Assembly (NCBI RefSeq): GCF_001969265.1
Contig: NZ_CP019304.1
Span: forward strand, 4,092,001 to 4,156,000
Direction of reading: 5' to 3'
From: Arthrobacter sp. QXT-31
Lineage (GTDB): Bacteria; Actinomycetota; Actinomycetes; Actinomycetales; Micrococcaceae
Length of the DNA: 64,000 bases
Shown: positions 63,400 to 64,000 of the stretch, piece by piece
Layout of the letters: every line of letters starts with the position of its first letter
How positions within the stretch are numbered: position 1 is the stretch's first letter
The notes under the pieces: model-generated
What the model was told of the DNA's origin: nothing
Databases searched by the model: none
What the model saw: the letters and a program-made list of their open reading frames with translations, nothing else
Program-made: the position numbers and the translations under genes

Positions 63400-64000
63400 G
63401 TGACTTCCTCAGACAAGAGCCCCTTCTACATCACTACGGCCATCACCTACCCGAACGGCGTGCCGCACATCGGCCACGCCTACGAGTACATCGCCACGGA
63501 TGCAATGGCCCGGTTCAAGCGGCTCGACGGCTACGACGTGAAGTTCCTGACCGGCACCGACGAACACGGTCTGAAGATTGCGCAGACGGCCGAGAAGGAA
63601 GGCATCTCGCCCAAGGAACTGGTGGACCGGAACGCCGAAATATACAAGGCCGCCCACGCCGCCCTCGGCATCACCTACGACCGGTTCATCCGCACCACGG
63701 ACGCTGACCACTACACCGCCTCCCAGGCCATCTGGAAGAAGATGGAAGCCAACGGGGACATCTACCTGTCCAAGTACGAGGGCTGGTACTCCGTGCGGGA
63801 CGAGGCCTACTACGGTGAAGACGACACCGTGGTCAAGGAGGACGGGGCACGGTATACCAAGGAGACCGACACCCCGGTCACCTGGACCGCCGAGGAAAGC
63901 TATTTCTTCCGGCTGTCCGCCTACCAGGACAAGCTGCTGGCCCTGTACGAGGCACAGCCGGAGTTCGGCGCGCCGCAGTCCCGGTTCAACGAGGTCATCA
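63400..64000 (+). CDS. metG: Methionine-tRNA ligase (5' part, runs off the window)
   Basis: A class I aminoacyl-tRNA synthetase charging tRNA-Met. About 200 codons are visible. The N-terminus [20 protein letters not shown] carries the HIGH motif. [16 protein letters not shown] and [17 protein letters not shown] are typical. In the visible part the canonical zinc-cysteine knuckle is replaced by the MetG2-type sequence. GTG at 63400 has TAATGT seven bases upstream (63387-63392), so the mRNA may be leaderless. Confidence 0.94.
   Translation, partial: MTSSDKSPFYITTAITYPNGVPHIGHAYEYIATDAMARFKRLDGYDVKFLTGTDEHGLKIAQTAEKEGISPKELVDRNAEIYKAAHAALGITYDRFIRTTDADHYTASQAIWKKMEANGDIYLSKYEGWYSVRDEAYYGEDDTVVKEDGARYTKETDTPVTWTAEESYFFRLSAYQDKLLALYEAQPEFGAPQSRFNEVI

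Overview
The window is chromosomal DNA of a high-GC Gram-positive actinobacterium, most likely a Micrococcaceae member of the Arthrobacter/Pseudarthrobacter type. The evidence is the GC-rich coding bias, the gene order murI - MBL hydrolase - rph - rdgB, the nrtR-nadABC and ilvD / ilvB-ilvN-ilvC-serA arrangements, sunset-domain and DUF1684 proteins, and many genes with a TANNNT box 6-7 nt before the start codon, as expected for leaderless mRNAs. Genus is inference. No phage, plasmid, transposase or CRISPR locus was found.

Layout. 0-12.4 kb is mostly housekeeping: cell wall and RNA/nucleotide sanitation (murI, MBL hydrolase, rph, rdgB), a DedA membrane protein, an exonuclease-BRCT protein, an ADP-ribosylglycohydrolase, an aquaporin and the SbcD-SbcC nuclease. 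12.4-21.3 kb is accessory metabolism: an MFS exporter, an IclR regulator divergent from a two-component flavin monooxygenase pair (flavin reductase plus HpaB-type oxygenase), an MHS-type importer, a phosphoribosyltransferase, an alpha/beta hydrolase and an amino-acid permease. 21.4-27.4 kb is a de novo NAD operon: NrtR regulator, nadA, nadB, nadC and a cysteine desulfurase. 27.4-41.9 kb holds mixed single genes: FAH family, DUF1684, a lipoprotein, a transglutaminase-like protein, a luciferase-like monooxygenase with its MarR regulator, an RND exporter, mqo, an orphan peptide-type binding protein, a fasciclin lipoprotein, tRNA-Leu, and bcp divergent from a second MarR. 41.9-49.3 kb is a sugar or polyol catabolic cluster: LacI, two Gfo/Idh/MocA dehydrogenases, a hydroxypyruvate-isomerase-like enzyme and an ABC importer. 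49.3-49.7 kb has two identical tRNA-Lys genes in a tandem duplication. 49.8-52 kb carries a PQQ-type sugar dehydrogenase and a sunset-domain membrane protein. 52.1-59.6 kb is branched-chain amino acid and serine synthesis: ilvD, then ilvB-ilvN-ilvC behind a leader peptide and attenuator, then serA. 59.8-64 kb has an FtsX-type ABC exporter pair and the start of metG, which runs off the edge.

Regulation is unusually readable. Palindromes sit in front of the NAD operon, the monooxygenase cluster, the luciferase-like gene, the sugar cluster (two different operators) and both ilv promoters. Two further structural themes run through the window. Short tandem duplications of 13-18 bp sit repeatedly at or near gene ends. 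Two larger repeat-like elements are present: a four-copy degenerate repeat at 5515-5678 and a palindromic in-frame insert inside nadB.
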